A stretch of DNA of 64,000 nucleotides from assembly GCA_001692895.1 (NCBI GenBank), contig KV748215.1, forward strand, positions 1,471,720-1,535,719. Direction: 5' to 3'. This document shows positions 50,178-60,481 of this stretch, piece by piece. Origin of the DNA: Cenococcum geophilum 1.58 (lineage: Eukaryota > Ascomycota > Dothideomycetes > Gloniales > Gloniaceae). The first letter of the stretch is position 1, and each line of letters opens with the position of its first letter. The position numbers and the translations under genes were made by a program. Under the pieces are notes generated by a model. It saw only the letters and a list, made by a program, of their open reading frames with translations, did not search any database and had not been told where the DNA came from.

Positions 50178-50728
50178 TGTAATGAAGTCTTATAGGAAAT
50201 ACTATGGTAGACTTATTAATAGACTAGGTATATAAATAAACAAATCATTAACGTAACGGGTAGAGTAAGTGCCCAATAGATTAACTCCAGTTGTATTTTA
50301 AGATTTACTATAAAAAAGAGAACTATCTAAGGTAAAGACTATCCCTTCCCACGCTGGCGTCCACAGCTTGGCGCCAAGCCTATGAACATTAGTATTAACG
50401 CTAAGCTCTCAGTCAAACAAGAGCCTGTGATTGGCCAACCCCTTATCGATATGCGTGGACGTAAACCAGCGTGGGAAGGGATAGTTCTTTAAATATATAA
50501 TACTGCGCCTAGGAAATTTACTAAGTATATTAGTATATTAGTACGTTAGTACGTCTCCTATATTTCTACATTCCTACGTTCCAAACTATAGTCTTATAAC
50601 TTATTATATAACTTAGCTACTCTTTATTTTATAGCTTAATCGGTTCTAGCGCCTTCTATACTATTTTAACTAACTTATTTATATCTCTTTTTAGTAGTTG
50701 CACTACTACTAATATAAGGTCTATAACA
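50178..50728 (-). repeat. Family E LTR, interrupted by a MITE
   Basis: It begins TGTAATGAAGTC and ends GGTCTATAACA. Most of it matches 59092-59390 on the other strand, apart from the 140 bp MITE. Confidence 0.75.
50342..50481. mobile_element. MITE with TCCCTTCCCACGCTGG terminal inverted repeats
   Basis: The 140 bp element has perfect 16-bp inverted ends that continue as CGTCCAC after a 4-base gap. It is flanked by TA on both sides, as expected for Tc1/mariner-derived elements. It splits the family E LTR. Its interior keeps CpA and TpG and is clearly less mutated than the LTR around it, so it is younger or was too short for RIP. Non-coding. Confidence 0.8.
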
Positions 50729-51905
50729 CTATCCCCCTCCTCTTTATCTTTACCCTTAAAGATATCTCCTATCTTTAAGTTATTAATTAGAAGTATAGCG
50801 TTCCTATCTTTAATATAATAACCTTTTTAATTTATAATACCTCCTATTAGATCTTATATATCTAATTATTATAACTAGCTTATAACTACTATATTATTAC
50901 TTAGTAAAGTTATACTACCCTACTCTCGCTATATAGAGAAGAAGTTAGTATATATTATAATCGCGGCTCCGTCTAATTGCTAACCTTCTTCTTATACTAA
51001 GTATATATAAATAAATATATAATCGTTCTATACTACTTAATCTATCTCTAACAATAAGTATATATATCTTATTAATTTCAATAGGCGTTTAGTAACTTAT
51101 TAAAATTATTATAGGGTTTTAGATTTAATTCGCTACTAAAAGGTTAGAAGACTAACTCTTTATAGCCCGTAGTAACCTTAAGCGTTTATATAGTAAGTAA
51201 GATTATACTCTAGCTAAATTCCAATATCTTCGTACTAAAGAGTTTTAGATACTTAACGCTTAACTAGCTATTTACGCTTAGTTATCCTGTCTTAAAAAAG
51301 TCAATAAAAAGATTTATTTAGAGGAGCTTTATCTTATTGGATAAGGCCTTTATAAACTAAAAGAGGTTTAAAAAGGGATTCCGTTCTACTAGTAAGGGAA
51401 ATAGCTCTAAGTAGCTTAGTAACTGCTCCTCTTAAGTCCCTCTTAGGTAACTCGTTCTTTAGCAATCCTTCTTTATTAATATTACTTAACCTAATTTCTT
51501 TTAATAGTCCTCTACCTTTCTTATAGCGTTCTTTAGGTTCTATAGTAGCTCCTAGGTAGTTTTATTACAGCCTATCTACTTAACCTTATACTATATTTTA
51601 TTATTAGTATTATTATAATTTATAATCTTTAAAACTTACTATTTATCTTCTTTTTGTCCTCTAAATATATCTACTTTATAAACTAGCAGCTTAATATTCC
51701 TATATACTAGCTCTAGTATTGCAATATACTATATAGAGTAGGTTTTTATTTTAGCTAGTAGGTTTAACTTAAATATAACTAGTAAAATCCTTTATATACT
51801 TTTAAAAGGTCCTAGTCTAATATACTCTAATTTCTTACTTAGTCCTTAACTCTTAAAATTTTTGTATAGTAGCTATACTTTATCTTTCTTCTTAAGATCT
51901 AATTA

Positions 51906-52520
51906 GCTAATTAATATATTAGAGGGTAAAGTATAGCCTTAAAGTTTAAAGATATATTTTTAAACTTAACTAGCCTTATTAATATAGCGACTATACTCTA
52001 CTACTATAACTCTATTTACTATTAAACTTTAAAGGCACCTCTTATACCCTATTATAAATAGCTTACCTAATTATACTATATCTATATAATCTTCGTAACG
52101 CGTTATTAGTTAAGTGTATTCTTTTAGGGACTTTTATAAGCTTTTATAAACTCCTAGGCTAATTAGAAGAGATTTTACAAACTTTAAAAAGAAGAAGAAG
52201 AAGAAGGGCATTAACTATTAGGGTTAATGGCATAGATCTTAGGGTACGATTAGGCTCTATTACGGATATAATATATAGAGTAAGAGATAAGCTTTTAAAT
52301 AGAGGTATTGGCGAGCTAAGCGGAGCTATATTAGGAGGCGATATATAACGTTAAAGGCGATAGAACTGTTATTTACTAGTAAGGCTATACAGCCCTTATA
52401 AAAGGCGCCTATAATCTCTTAGACCCTTAGAGGGGAATCCGCCTCGATGCTCTGTAATTAGCTGCTAAAGCTAGCGGAAGCGCTAACGCCTGCGGCGTAT
52501 ATTAGGCAGCGGCGCCGGTT
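51906..52520. other. Interior of the 3.15 kb transposon, right part
   Basis: TpA-rich sequence with no recognised gene. It has a GAA-type short run near 52182-52198 and one more copy of the AAACTCCT-type repeat at 52144-52165. It turns GC-richer near 52430. Confidence 0.4.
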
Positions 52521-52662
52521 GCTAATTGGCTCAGGAGTTTGTAGGAGTCACAGGGGTTATAGGGGTGTGGCGGTGCCAGCCGCTGATTGGCTCAGGAGTT
52601 TGCAGGAGGTGAGGTGGATTTTCTCTCCGAGGGCCTGAGTCAACTAAGATAACGGAGCGTCG

Positions 52663-52676
52663 GATTTATGAGATAA
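52663..52676 (-). repeat. Right terminal inverted repeat of the 3.15 kb transposon
   Basis: Complement of TTATCTCATAAATC, directly before CCAGCCAC. Confidence 0.75.
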
Positions 52677-52684
52677 CCAGCCAC

Positions 52685-53115
52685 CTACAGTATATGACGT
52701 TCGAGTTCGATCCTATGGATCCTTCCAGGCACCCATCTTAAAGGCTATGCATCAACAACTATTGTATCGTGGCAGGCCTCGCGATACCTAAAATATACCT
52801 ACTGAGGTATGAAGTTGATGTTAGGGTAGCTGTATGAGTAAAGGTATGCTGGCCTTTCAGTCTACTTATGCTGATTGTTCTGAGGACTTTTTTTTTAGCC
52901 TTGCTTACATATCTTATTTGCGAAGCTTGTGATTAGCTTCTTCTGCCGTCTTTTGGAAGAGTCCCTAAGAATTATATCCGAGATCTTTCTTCTCATCTTC
53001 CACTCAGGACCTATCAGAATCTGCTATTTCTTCCGTTCTCGAAAAGATCTCAGCGCCCTTTAACTTCGCCAAGGAATCAGTATCTCATCACCGGCTGTGT
53101 AACTACGAATCCATC
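52685..53115 (+). promoter_or_regulatory. Upstream region of the MFS transporter gene
   Basis: 430 bp of balanced sequence between the transposon and the start codon, with a T-run at 52888-52896 and C/T-rich stretches typical of fungal promoters. No specific site is claimed. Confidence 0.4.
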
Positions 53116-54696
53116 ATGGCCATCAAAGACTCTATCAGTCGCCCCGCTTATTGGGTTGCTCAAGAGCTTGGCCTTAAAACAATTGCTGGTGCGGGCAAAG
53201 ATACCCATATCCTCATCCTGGGCCGTTTCCTTCGCATGTTTGCCTACGGATCCGTTGCTTTGGTCCTTGCCCTATACTTCGCCACATTAAAAATCTCTGA
53301 TGAGCGTATTGGCCTCTTCATTACGCTCACTCTTCTTGGGGATGTTTTCATTAGTCTCCTACTTACTCTCGTGGCTGATAAGCTGGGCCGGAGACGTACG
53401 TTGTTATTAGGGTCTGCCATGATGGTCTTTTCCGGAGTCGTATTTGCTTTAACAGGAAATTATTACATCCTCTTGCTCGCGGCGATTGTGGGCGTCATTA
53501 GTCCGAGTGGAAGTGAGATTGGGCCTTTCAGGGCCATCGAAGAGTCCACGCTGGCCCAGCTGGTAGAGGCAACAAAGCGTTCCGATGTTTTCGCTTGGTA
53601 TGTGGTGCTAGCAGCATTAGGTACTTCGGCTGGTTTGTTGGTTTGCGGATGGATGGTCGAGTATTACCAATCTTTAGAGGGATGGACGGACGTCGATGCG
53701 TACCGCGCCATCTTCTGGATGTATGCCGGATTAGGTGTGGCGAAAGCCTGCTTGACATTCTTGCTAAGCCGGGAATGCGAGGCGGGAAGGAAGAGAGAAC
53801 TGGTGCTGGTCACAGAGTCGGAAGGTGAAGATGGTGGTGAAACAGAACCGCTGTTGGGAGCCCGGGAGATGCATGCTACCAATACGGATAACGGGAAGCA
53901 ATCCAAGAAAAGCTGTCTCAACCCTTTTGCACAGATCTCGACGAAGAGTCGTTGGATATTGCTCAGACTGTGCGCCTTATTTTGCATTGACTCGCTTGCT
54001 AGCGGCATGGTCCCGTTCTCTCTCATCAACTTTTACATGGATCGCAAGTTCCACCTTCCAAAGAGCAAGCTCGGCAGCATTATGTCAGTGACATGGCTCG
54101 TTTCCAGTTTGGGCAACATCTTCGCTTCCTCCATCGCTAAGCGAATTGGGCTTATTAAAACTATGGTGTTCACGCATCTTCCCTCCGCTATTTTCCTGGC
54201 CCTTTTGCCTATCCCCACATCGCTAGTTTTGACTATCTGTCTGCTGGTTGGCCGCGCCTGCTTGAACTCAATGGATCAAGCCCCACGTTCCGCATTCCTT
54301 TCTGCTGTTGTACTTGCAGAGGAGAGGACAGCAGTCATGGGAATTGTAAATGTCGTCAAGACGCTGAGCCAGAGCGGATGTCCGGTTATTACAGGGATTT
54401 TGGCAGGGAGGGACAGATTTTGGATAGCATTTGTGGTAGCTGGTTCTATGAAAGCAGCCTACGATATTGGCTTGCTCACCTTCTTTGTGAATACTAAGCT
54501 TCATGGACACGAGCAAGAGGAATCAAATCTCAGAACGACCGAGCCGGTGGAGACTGATGGAGAAAGTCCAGACAATCGAGATGGAGACGTCATGGAAGCG
54601 CGAGCTGAGGGTCAAGAGGTAGCTCCAACGACAGTGTCTTCAAGGCGAGCCACCCCTAGGTCGCTCCTAGGTCGCCCGTACCTTGCGGCTATATAA
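53116..54696 (+). CDS. MFS transporter with C-terminal end taken from an LTR fragment
   Basis: A 526-residue membrane transporter of the major facilitator superfamily; the substrate is unknown. The first six-helix half covers about residues 30-220, with a motif A-like sequence ADKLGRRRTLLLG in the loop after helix 2. An acidic cytosolic loop spans about 225-275 (EGEDGGETEPLLG). The second half covers about 278-470, with the conserved-looking MDQAPRSAFLSAVVLAEERTA. After the last helix comes a hydrophilic tail. The last 16 residues or so and the TAA stop lie in a family D LTR piece (54645-54721), so the original 3' end was replaced. All helices are intact, so function may be kept. The single exon starts at the first ATG that precedes the charged N-terminus. 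Confidence 0.88.
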   Translation: MAIKDSISRPAYWVAQELGLKTIAGAGKDTHILILGRFLRMFAYGSVALVLALYFATLKISDERIGLFITLTLLGDVFISLLLTLVADKLGRRRTLLLGSAMMVFSGVVFALTGNYYILLLAAIVGVISPSGSEIGPFRAIEESTLAQLVEATKRSDVFAWYVVLAALGTSAGLLVCGWMVEYYQSLEGWTDVDAYRAIFWMYAGLGVAKACLTFLLSRECEAGRKRELVLVTESEGEDGGETEPLLGAREMHATNTDNGKQSKKSCLNPFAQISTKSRWILLRLCALFCIDSLASGMVPFSLINFYMDRKFHLPKSKLGSIMSVTWLVSSLGNIFASSIAKRIGLIKTMVFTHLPSAIFLALLPIPTSLVLTICLLVGRACLNSMDQAPRSAFLSAVVLAEERTAVMGIVNVVKTLSQSGCPVITGILAGRDRFWIAFVVAGSMKAAYDIGLLTFFVNTKLHGHEQEESNLRTTEPVETDGESPDNRDGDVMEARAEGQEVAPTTVSSRRATPRSLLGRPYLAAI

Positions 54697-54721
54697 CTAT
54701 CTACTCAGGTTTCACCTGACA
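54645..54721. repeat. Family D LTR end fragment forming the 3' end of the MFS gene
   Basis: About 77 bases match the right end of the family D LTRs (for example 33266-33343), including CCTAGGTCGCC and GGCTATATAACTATCTAC. The piece ends TTTCACCTGACA, a less mutated version of the LTR end, showing that it kept CpA and TpG where the others are RIP-changed. The rest of the LTR is absent. Confidence 0.82.
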
Positions 54722-54948
54722 AGCGGGATATATATATTTTAGGTATCTCTTCGGCATAGGCCCTAGTTGCTAGGCCCTCTGGGATTACTTAATTTTTATA
54801 TATTACTATTTATAGTACTTTCGTTTTATATTTAGTTAAGAGATACCCAACCCGTTTATCTACTCGTTAGGGTAAATTCAGGTAAATACTCAACCTATTA
54901 TATAACTATCATACGCTAACAACATTCGCTCCGCAATACTCAGTGAGC
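54722..54948. other. Spacer after the LTR fragment
   Basis: TpA-rich sequence with a short inverted pair (GGTATCTCTT at 54742-54751 and AAGAGATACC at 54839-54848). It may be the remains of a further small element. No gene. Confidence 0.35.
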
Positions 54949-54949
54949 C

Positions 54950-55680
54950 ATGGAAGGCAATCATCAAACCTACTTAACGCTCTCTTTCTTGTCGGCATTA
55001 TCAAACAAGAGACTGCTAGCTCTGACAGTCTTCTACCTTTACGTTCATACCGAGTTTCCTGCAATAGTCTCATACTACTTCTCGTAGTTCAAAATATTCC
55101 AGTTAACATATCTACCACCTTCCATTTTGACCTCCGCGCCTCCTCTATCCCTATCAATCGGGAGCACAGCCACCAACACAAGTATCCTATTCCTCGGCGG
55201 AAAGCCTTTCACCCCTTGATCATTTCTCCCGTTGGTCGTCTGTGGGACCTGAGTTTTGACTTCCTCTGCCAAGCCTTTCCTGGCTTCCAAGGGAACCATC
55301 CGTCGTCAAACTTATGCGGATGCCGGGGCTGTGCGAGACGTAGCTGTTTACGGCAGTTCTAAAAACCGCTTACGTTATCGCCGTGGTGGGAAGGGCAAAT
55401 ACAAGGACAAGCTCGGTGAAACGGGCTAGTTTAAGCGCAGGAGGGTGGAAGCCGAAATTTTGGAAAGTGAGCTGATCCCAGAGATTGTTGCTAATGAGAG
55501 ATGGCTGGACAGGATGGCCGACGGTGAAGTTAATTATGTGCTTGAGCAGCTGTGGAGCGGGGATGAGACGGAGGAACTGGAGATTGAGGAGGCGGAGCAC
55601 GCCGAGGTGGTAGATAGAGCATTGGGGGTGTGGGGCGAGAGAGTTCGGAAAGGAGGGAAGTGGAAGGTTGGAGCTTTGTA
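54950..55680 (+). pseudogene. Possible gene relic with acidic C-terminal frame
   Basis: The frame ending at 55680 reads GEVNYVLEQLWSGDETEELE and looks coding, with a Glu-rich, helix-like composition. To the left, about 55295-55420 reads RRQTYADAGAVRDVAVYGSS and then a Lys/Arg-rich basic stretch. No single splice arrangement that I tried connects these to a start cleanly; stops lie between them. I do not recognise the protein. It may be a short gene with introns I cannot place, or a decaying host gene next to the LTR insertion. Confidence 0.3.
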
Positions 55681-56099
55681 GAAGAAGAGGAGAAGGAGAT
55701 AGTGATGGACATAGATGGAGGAGGAGAGGATGTGTGAGATGAAGAGCTTGAGGTTGTGGTTCTGTGATTTTGTAATACCCTACAGCTAGCAAAGACCTCC
55801 AATCCCGGATCACTAACCGAGATTCTGGTCTTATATTCAAACAAACCTGAGTTTTATACTTACGCAAATATTTGCAAGTTGCAGTAAATGCTTGAATCCT
55901 ACCAAGACAAGTCCCGATGGCATAAGCTCTTCCCTCCCAATGTGTTATTTAGACAGGGTAAACATCGAATCTTGGAAAAAAAATTGATTTGATCATACGC
56001 TAGTCTTAGGGAATTTATGCAGACCTCACATATCTTCAAAGGCTCATTAACGCCAAACTAATCTCCAATCCGAACGCCATTCAAAAACGCTCCCGGCAT
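55681..56099. other. Intergenic region between the relic and CWC21
   Basis: 419 bp. The first 60 bases are an AG-rich continuation of the relic. The rest is AT-rich and likely holds the 3' end of CWC21. A minus-strand frame over 55370-55867 is an antisense shadow of the AG-rich stretch. Confidence 0.5.
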
Positions 56100-56701
56100 T
56101 TATTCAGAATCTTCCTTTCTTGTCTCTTCCCTTCTTGCCTCTTCCTTCCCCTTCTCTAACATGGACTCCCTTAGCCGTTCCTCTTGTTTCCTCCAGTGAC
56201 TTCCCTCCTCGTAGTCCTCCCTAATTCCTAGCGCCTTCCGCAACTTCTCGCTTTCCTCAATCTTCGCCTTAGCTAGTTCATGTACCTGGTGCGATTTCAG
56301 GCCCCGTGCATTCGGGCCAGCATTCTTTCCCCTTTGTCTCTCAGCTTCGAGGTTCTTGCGAAGTGCGGTGCATTGATCTTCGATCTCGTCTTCGTCAACA
56401 CTGAAAAACCGGTTGCTCGTTAGCGTATTGCGAGACTAAAGGAAAATGCACAAGTGACAAAAACGGCATACCCTTCGTCTTCTAATCTATCACGAAGTTC
56501 AAAGACTTTAACTTCGATCTCTCGCCGTCGGTCATGCTCAAGGATCTCTTTGTCTGGTTGTCGCTGGCGGTGCTTGAAGTTGTCCCAATCTTTCGGGTAA
56601 GGCGCGGCATTGTCGCGGGGTTTAAGTAGTGATAGATTTCTCTGGACGTAGCCGGAAGTGCCACTGCCTCTCGGGGTGGAGAGTCCAACATTTGAAGACA
56701 T
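56100..56701 (-). CDS. CWC21: Pre-mRNA-splicing factor Cwc21 (cwf21 domain, SRRM2-like), two exons
   Basis: A small spliceosome protein that binds Prp8 and Snu114 near the catalytic centre (known for yeast Cwc21). Exon 1 is 56701-56472 and exon 2 is 56400-56100. Removing the intron joins GG|T in frame and gives 176 residues. The N-terminus MSSNVGLSTPRGSGTSGYVQ is the hallmark of the family. The cwf21 domain follows across the exon join (about residues 55-100, ending VDEDEIEDQCTALRKNLE). A charged tail contains GLKSHQVHELAKAKI and a Glu/Arg-rich end. An in-frame ATG upstream (56842) would add 47 residues with no family match, so 56701 is preferred. It is divergent with CDC123. Confidence 0.93.
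56401..56471 (-). other. Intron of CWC21
   Basis: 71 bp. Donor GTATGC, branch-like CGCTAACG, acceptor TTTTTCAG. Splicing yields the continuous cwf21 domain. Confidence 0.9.
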
Positions 56702-56927
56702 TTTCAGCGTGTGAACATGTAAGTGGTGATTGCCAGGGAAACTATACCAACGTGCTCTTGCGGCGGTGAAGAAGGCGGAGCTACTGTACTGTGGGACTTG
56801 ATTGGTGTGACTCACCCCGCGATGACTCTTCTCTTCAGACAAATATTTAAATCGCCCTCAGCCCTTGGACATTGTCCGAAGCACTCTCCATTATAACGGT
56901 TACTTCTGCATATACCTCATCACTGCA
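56702..56927. promoter_or_regulatory. Shared divergent promoter region of CWC21 and CDC123
   Basis: 226 bp between the two start codons, so both promoters and leaders must overlap or abut here. No TATA box is evident. Confidence 0.6.
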
Positions 56928-58317
56928 ATGGCAGCAGCTTTACCCAGCTCGGTGGATTTTGAAAGCTCTCCCAAAAGCCTGAGCGAGCCCAACACCTTTA
57001 AGAAGCTTCCATTTCCCCCAGTGACGAAACGCCATATTTTAAACTGCTCTTTCCATTCTTGGTATCCGCGGTACTGCAACTCTCCTTCAATTACCACCTT
57101 AGGGTCTACTTACTTATTGTTGTCTCAGGTATCGTAGCATAACCCCCAAAGCGCGCTTGATTCCTCTTTCCCAACCTTTCATCACTTACCTTCGTGCGGA
57201 TGGCATCGTACTCCCACCAGACGATAATGACCGCACTGATTGGTCCGACTCAGACAGCGGAATCTTCTCCTCAACGGACAATGCCTCAGACGCTGAAACT
57301 GAAGAGGACGATGATCCATCGGCCCCATGGCGCGAAATACATCAAGCTATCAAGTTAACAATAGAGGAGCTAGATGGGAAAGTTGTGCCAAAACTGAACT
57401 GGTCGGCCCCAAAGGACGCGACATGGATAGCTGCAACGAACAGCATGGAGTGTAGGACTCCTAACGATATCTATTTATTACTAAAATCCAGCGATTTTGT
57501 CACGCATGATTTAGAGCATGCCTTCGATGACTGTGAGGATGGTGAAGCCACAGGAGGTATAGAAAATGAAGAGCTTTCTACACAAAACATACCTTACTTT
57601 CTCGTCCTCCGCAAAAATATCACTCTCAATCCTTCTGTTGAGTTCCGCTGCTTTGTGCGGCGGCGGCGACTTATTGCGCTTTGTCAACGCGACCTAAACC
57701 ATTTCGAATTTCTCTTTATGATGCAGGATAAGCTTAGAGATAAGATACAGCAATTTTTTGAGCTAAGGTTGCGGGAATCTTTCCCAGATGAAAATTTCAC
57801 TTTCGATGTCTATGTTCCTCCGCCGCACGATCGAGTGTGGCTTGTTGATATCAACCCCTGGGCACAGAGGACAGATCCACTGCTGTTCAGTTGGCTGGAG
57901 CTACTCACACTGCCAAAGTCGCTCTCACCAGCGCCATCAGAATCAGGCACAATATCCCTCTCGCTAACATCAAGAAACAACATCAGCAATGACCTCGCAC
58001 AATCTGCGTACAATAATACAATCCCAACCGAAAGTTACAATTGCTGCGGCATCGGGAAAAGTGACTCTGCATCGGCATCGGACACGGAAGAAGATGAAGT
58101 AGAAGACATATTCACTCCTGAATTCCGTCTCGTACGTAGAGATGACCCGGAAGCGTATGGCTTCACGACGCCACAATACAGCGCGCACAAACTTCCTCGT
58201 GATGTTGTTGATGCTAGCGGGGGCGGCGAAGGGAGTTTGAGAGAGTTTGCAACACAATGGAAGGAGGTGCTTGCGAAGCGAAAGCAGGATGATACTGAGG
58301 ATAGTGCTGAAGATTGA
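56928..58317 (+). CDS. CDC123: Cell division cycle protein 123 (Cdc123/D123 family), two exons
   Basis: An ATP-grasp-like cytosolic factor needed to assemble the eIF2 translation initiation complex, by joining the gamma to the alpha subunit (known for yeast Cdc123). Exon 1 is 56928-57070 and exon 2 is 57129-58317, giving 443 residues. The join restores the family N-terminus: [20 protein letters not shown] then [14 protein letters not shown]. Other marks are LRADGIVLP (about 68-77), an acidic stretch, [13 protein letters not shown] (136-148), VLRKN and VEFRCFV (about 207-224), [10 protein letters not shown], and the metal/ATP-binding end [20 protein letters not shown] (273-292). The tail after about residue 305 is acidic and variable. 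ATG at 56928 is chosen because the 21 residues from the upstream ATG (56865) are not family-like. Looks functional. Confidence 0.94.
57071..57128 (+). other. Intron of CDC123
   Basis: 58 bp, from GTACTGCAAC to TGTCTCAG. Splicing CG|G gives the conserved [13 protein letters not shown] sequence. Confidence 0.9.
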
Positions 58318-58539
58318 TAAAGATGGTTTGGATGTTAATTTAGCCTCATTGCTTTCTATGAGCATAATTGCAACATCATGCTACATAACTTGTACCTCTT
58401 TGGTATATCCAGATTTGCACCACAATCACTCTCTTAAGCATATCAATAAGCGGCTCTATCGCCGTCGCCTCCCCTTCGTCCTCTGCTGTCGTCGCTATGG
58501 TGCCGCAGGCTATATAACCCCTAAAGACACGTCACTGAA
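58318..58539. other. Region downstream of CDC123
   Basis: Likely 3' untranslated and terminator sequence. No gene. Confidence 0.45.
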
Positions 58540-58870
58540 CGCCTAATACCAGACACACCTACCACAACCTCTACCACAACCAGTCTATAGCTATTACGCT
58601 ACAGGCAACCACCGCAACCAGTCTACAGCTATCGCGCTATAGACAACTACTACACTATAGGCGCATGGCAGAGGTACCGCAGACGCACCGCAGACGCAGA
58701 AAACCACTACCACCACCACCCACAGACGCACCGCAGGCGCAGACAACAACAACCACTACAATATACCACATTACCAATTTGCCGTAGACGTACCGTAAGC
58801 TATCGCGCTACAAACAACTACCGCACTATAGGCGTACCGCAGATAGCAGATAAGGGTAGCTATAGTAGGG
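58540..58870. repeat. Imperfect, CAG/CGCA-rich tandem-like repeats
   Basis: Units such as AGTCTACAGCTATCGCGCTA recur at about 58581, 58619 and, decayed, 58798. GACGCACCGCAGACGCAG-like units fill 58680-58745. Some copies show C/T changes. There is no coding frame of note. It may be a degenerate minisatellite. Confidence 0.5.
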
Positions 58871-58938
58871 GGGAAAGGGGCCAGCCCGTATTGCTTCAGC
58901 ACGTTAAATATATGGTTTATAGGTAATTTAGTATTTAG

Positions 58939-59091
58939 CGCTCCATGAAAATCGGCCTCTGCACCTCCACGCGGTGGAGCCCGGGAACCTGGCAGTTACA
59001 TTGGCGCTCCATCAGGATTATGCTAATAGACTACCAGAGCAAACGCAGAGACGTGTGTACAGCTGCGCAGCGTCGGCGCTGCGACGTGGTA
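58939..59091. repeat. GC-richer segment sharing motifs with the insertion at 20.85 kb
   Basis: It shares AATCGG-C-T, GCACCT/ACACCT, AACCTGG, CCAGAGC and ACGCAGAGACGT in the same order with 20860-20945, with one indel of roughly 20 bases. It directly abuts the family E LTR at 59092. Confidence 0.5.
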
Positions 59092-59390
59092 GTTACAAGA
59101 CTATAGTTTAGAACGTAAAAACGTAGGAACGTAGGGACGTAAGGGGTATACCAACGTACTAACATACCGACGTACTTAGTATATTTCTTAGGCGCAGTAT
59201 TATATATTTAAAGGACTACAGTCCCTACCTTAGATAGTTCTCTCTTTATAGTAAATCTTAGAATATAATTAGAGTTAATCTATTAAGTAACCACTCTACT
59301 AGTTATATTTACGTTATTAACTTCTTATTTACCTATATACCTAGCCCATTAATAAGTCTATTGTAGTATTTCCTATAAGGCTTTATTACA
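59092..59390 (+). repeat. Family E LTR fragment
   Basis: Complement of most of 50178-50600 without the MITE. It ends with the complement of TGTAAT. The rest of the LTR is missing. Confidence 0.75.
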
Positions 59391-60427
59391 CTCCTTATTT
59401 ACAGCTAATTATAGCTAGTATCTATAAATAGGTTTTAAAACCCTTTAGTAATATCCCTCGCCCTATTTATTACGTCTTATAAGTTATAGAAGTAAATTAA
59501 TTTATAAAGAAGATAGAGGAACTATAATAGTTTTTTACTAATAAGATAATATAGGCCTAATTTATCTATAAAGCCGTAGCAAATAAGAACTAAACTCTAG
59601 TTCTAGCCTACTAAATTAGTAATTTTATCTAGCTAGATATAAGAAATCTACATATAAAATAACCTATTAAGAAACTTAATTAGAAGAACGCTGGCCCTTA
59701 TAAGGTTAGGAAGGTTATTTTCCCTTATATTTACTAACTAAAGCTCCTTAATATAGTTAAAGTCCACACTATATTCTATACGTTAATCTTTTACCCTACT
59801 ACTCCCGTATTAGATGCCCTACCTAAATAAATATAAGACCCTCCCCTACTAGTTAAAGTAGATAGTAAGAACGAGTATTTTATTAAAAGAATTAATAATA
59901 TTAAGTATAATAAACGGAAATGCTAATATATATACCTTATAAAATAGAAAGGCTTTATTAAGCCCTTATAGGAACCTATTAGCTCTATAGGACTTATATA
60001 AGCTATAGAAGACTTTTTTAAACTCTACCTAGAACTACTATAACCCTATTTTATAGAAGCTTAAGTTTAAAGGGGGAGTACTATTATAGAATGCCTCTAT
60101 AATACCTTATATACACCTACCTATTTCTACTAACTTAGTAATTAGAGACTAATTACAATACTATAAATTGCCACAATCTACGGCAATCTGCTATATTTTA
60201 CTAAGTCTATTTAATTATACTAAGTTCTGCTAGAACCGCTATTAAATACTCTTCTGCCCTATATACGTATTAACTAAGCAACTAAGTTAACGATATATAC
60301 TTTTTCTTTCTATTTCCTTACCTTCTTTCCTTACGTAACGTCTTAACTTTATTATATAGTTTATATACATAGCTTAATAATATCTACTTCGCTATATATT
60401 ATCGTCGCTTACACTTACTCTATAACA
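59391..60427 (+). mobile_element. Family G LTR retrotransposon fossil: integrase tail, chromodomain region and 3' LTR
   Basis: Collinear with about 16715-17779 of the large family G element, with more RIP-type change. The 3' LTR is 60082-60427. Broken, and older or more exposed to RIP than the copy at 4931. Confidence 0.82.
60082..60427 (+). repeat. Family G 3' LTR, second copy
   Basis: It aligns with 17400-17779 with small gaps and is preceded by the G-rich polypurine tract at 60070-60079. Confidence 0.82.
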
Positions 60428-60481
60428 CTCTTATAACCCTTATCTCTCTTATTACCTTCTCTACTATCCCCTTTAGTACTA

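Larger units (their letters stand above)
50178..51905 (-). mobile_element. Family E LTR retrotransposon fossil: 3' LTR plus 3' part of pol
   Basis: The LTR is 50178-50728, with a MITE inside. A minus-strand polypurine tract follows at 50729-50745, then sequence collinear with 18294-19420 of family A (the region after integrase), ending at about 51905. No second LTR is present. Family E is related to family A but distinct. Broken and RIP-like. It lies inside the 3.15 kb DNA transposon. Confidence 0.75.
49523..52676. mobile_element. DNA transposon remnant with 14-bp terminal inverted repeats and 8-bp target duplication (hAT- or MULE-like)
   Basis: The ends are TTATCTCACAAATC on the left and the complement of TTATCTCATAAATC on the right (one C/T difference). 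They are flanked by the perfect 8-bp duplication CCAGCCAC (49515-49522 and 52677-52684). Inverted similarity continues inward, with GGCCCxCGGAG-type sequence at about 49536-49550 and 52627-52636. Paired subterminal repeats with core AAACTCCT(A/G)AGCCAAT occur forward at 49601-49623 and 49641-49663, and inverted at 52522-52545 and 52583-52606. An 8-bp duplication is typical of hAT and possible for Mutator-like elements. No transposase was recognised. The centre is occupied by an LTR-element fragment. Confidence 0.75.

Noticed and set aside
55370-55867. 165-codon minus-strand frame rich in Leu, Ser and Pro
   Set aside because: Complement of an AG-rich stretch. Low-complexity composition with no family motif.
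58540-58870. CRISPR-like array
   Set aside because: Units are imperfect, of varying length and without regular spacers, and the genome is fungal.
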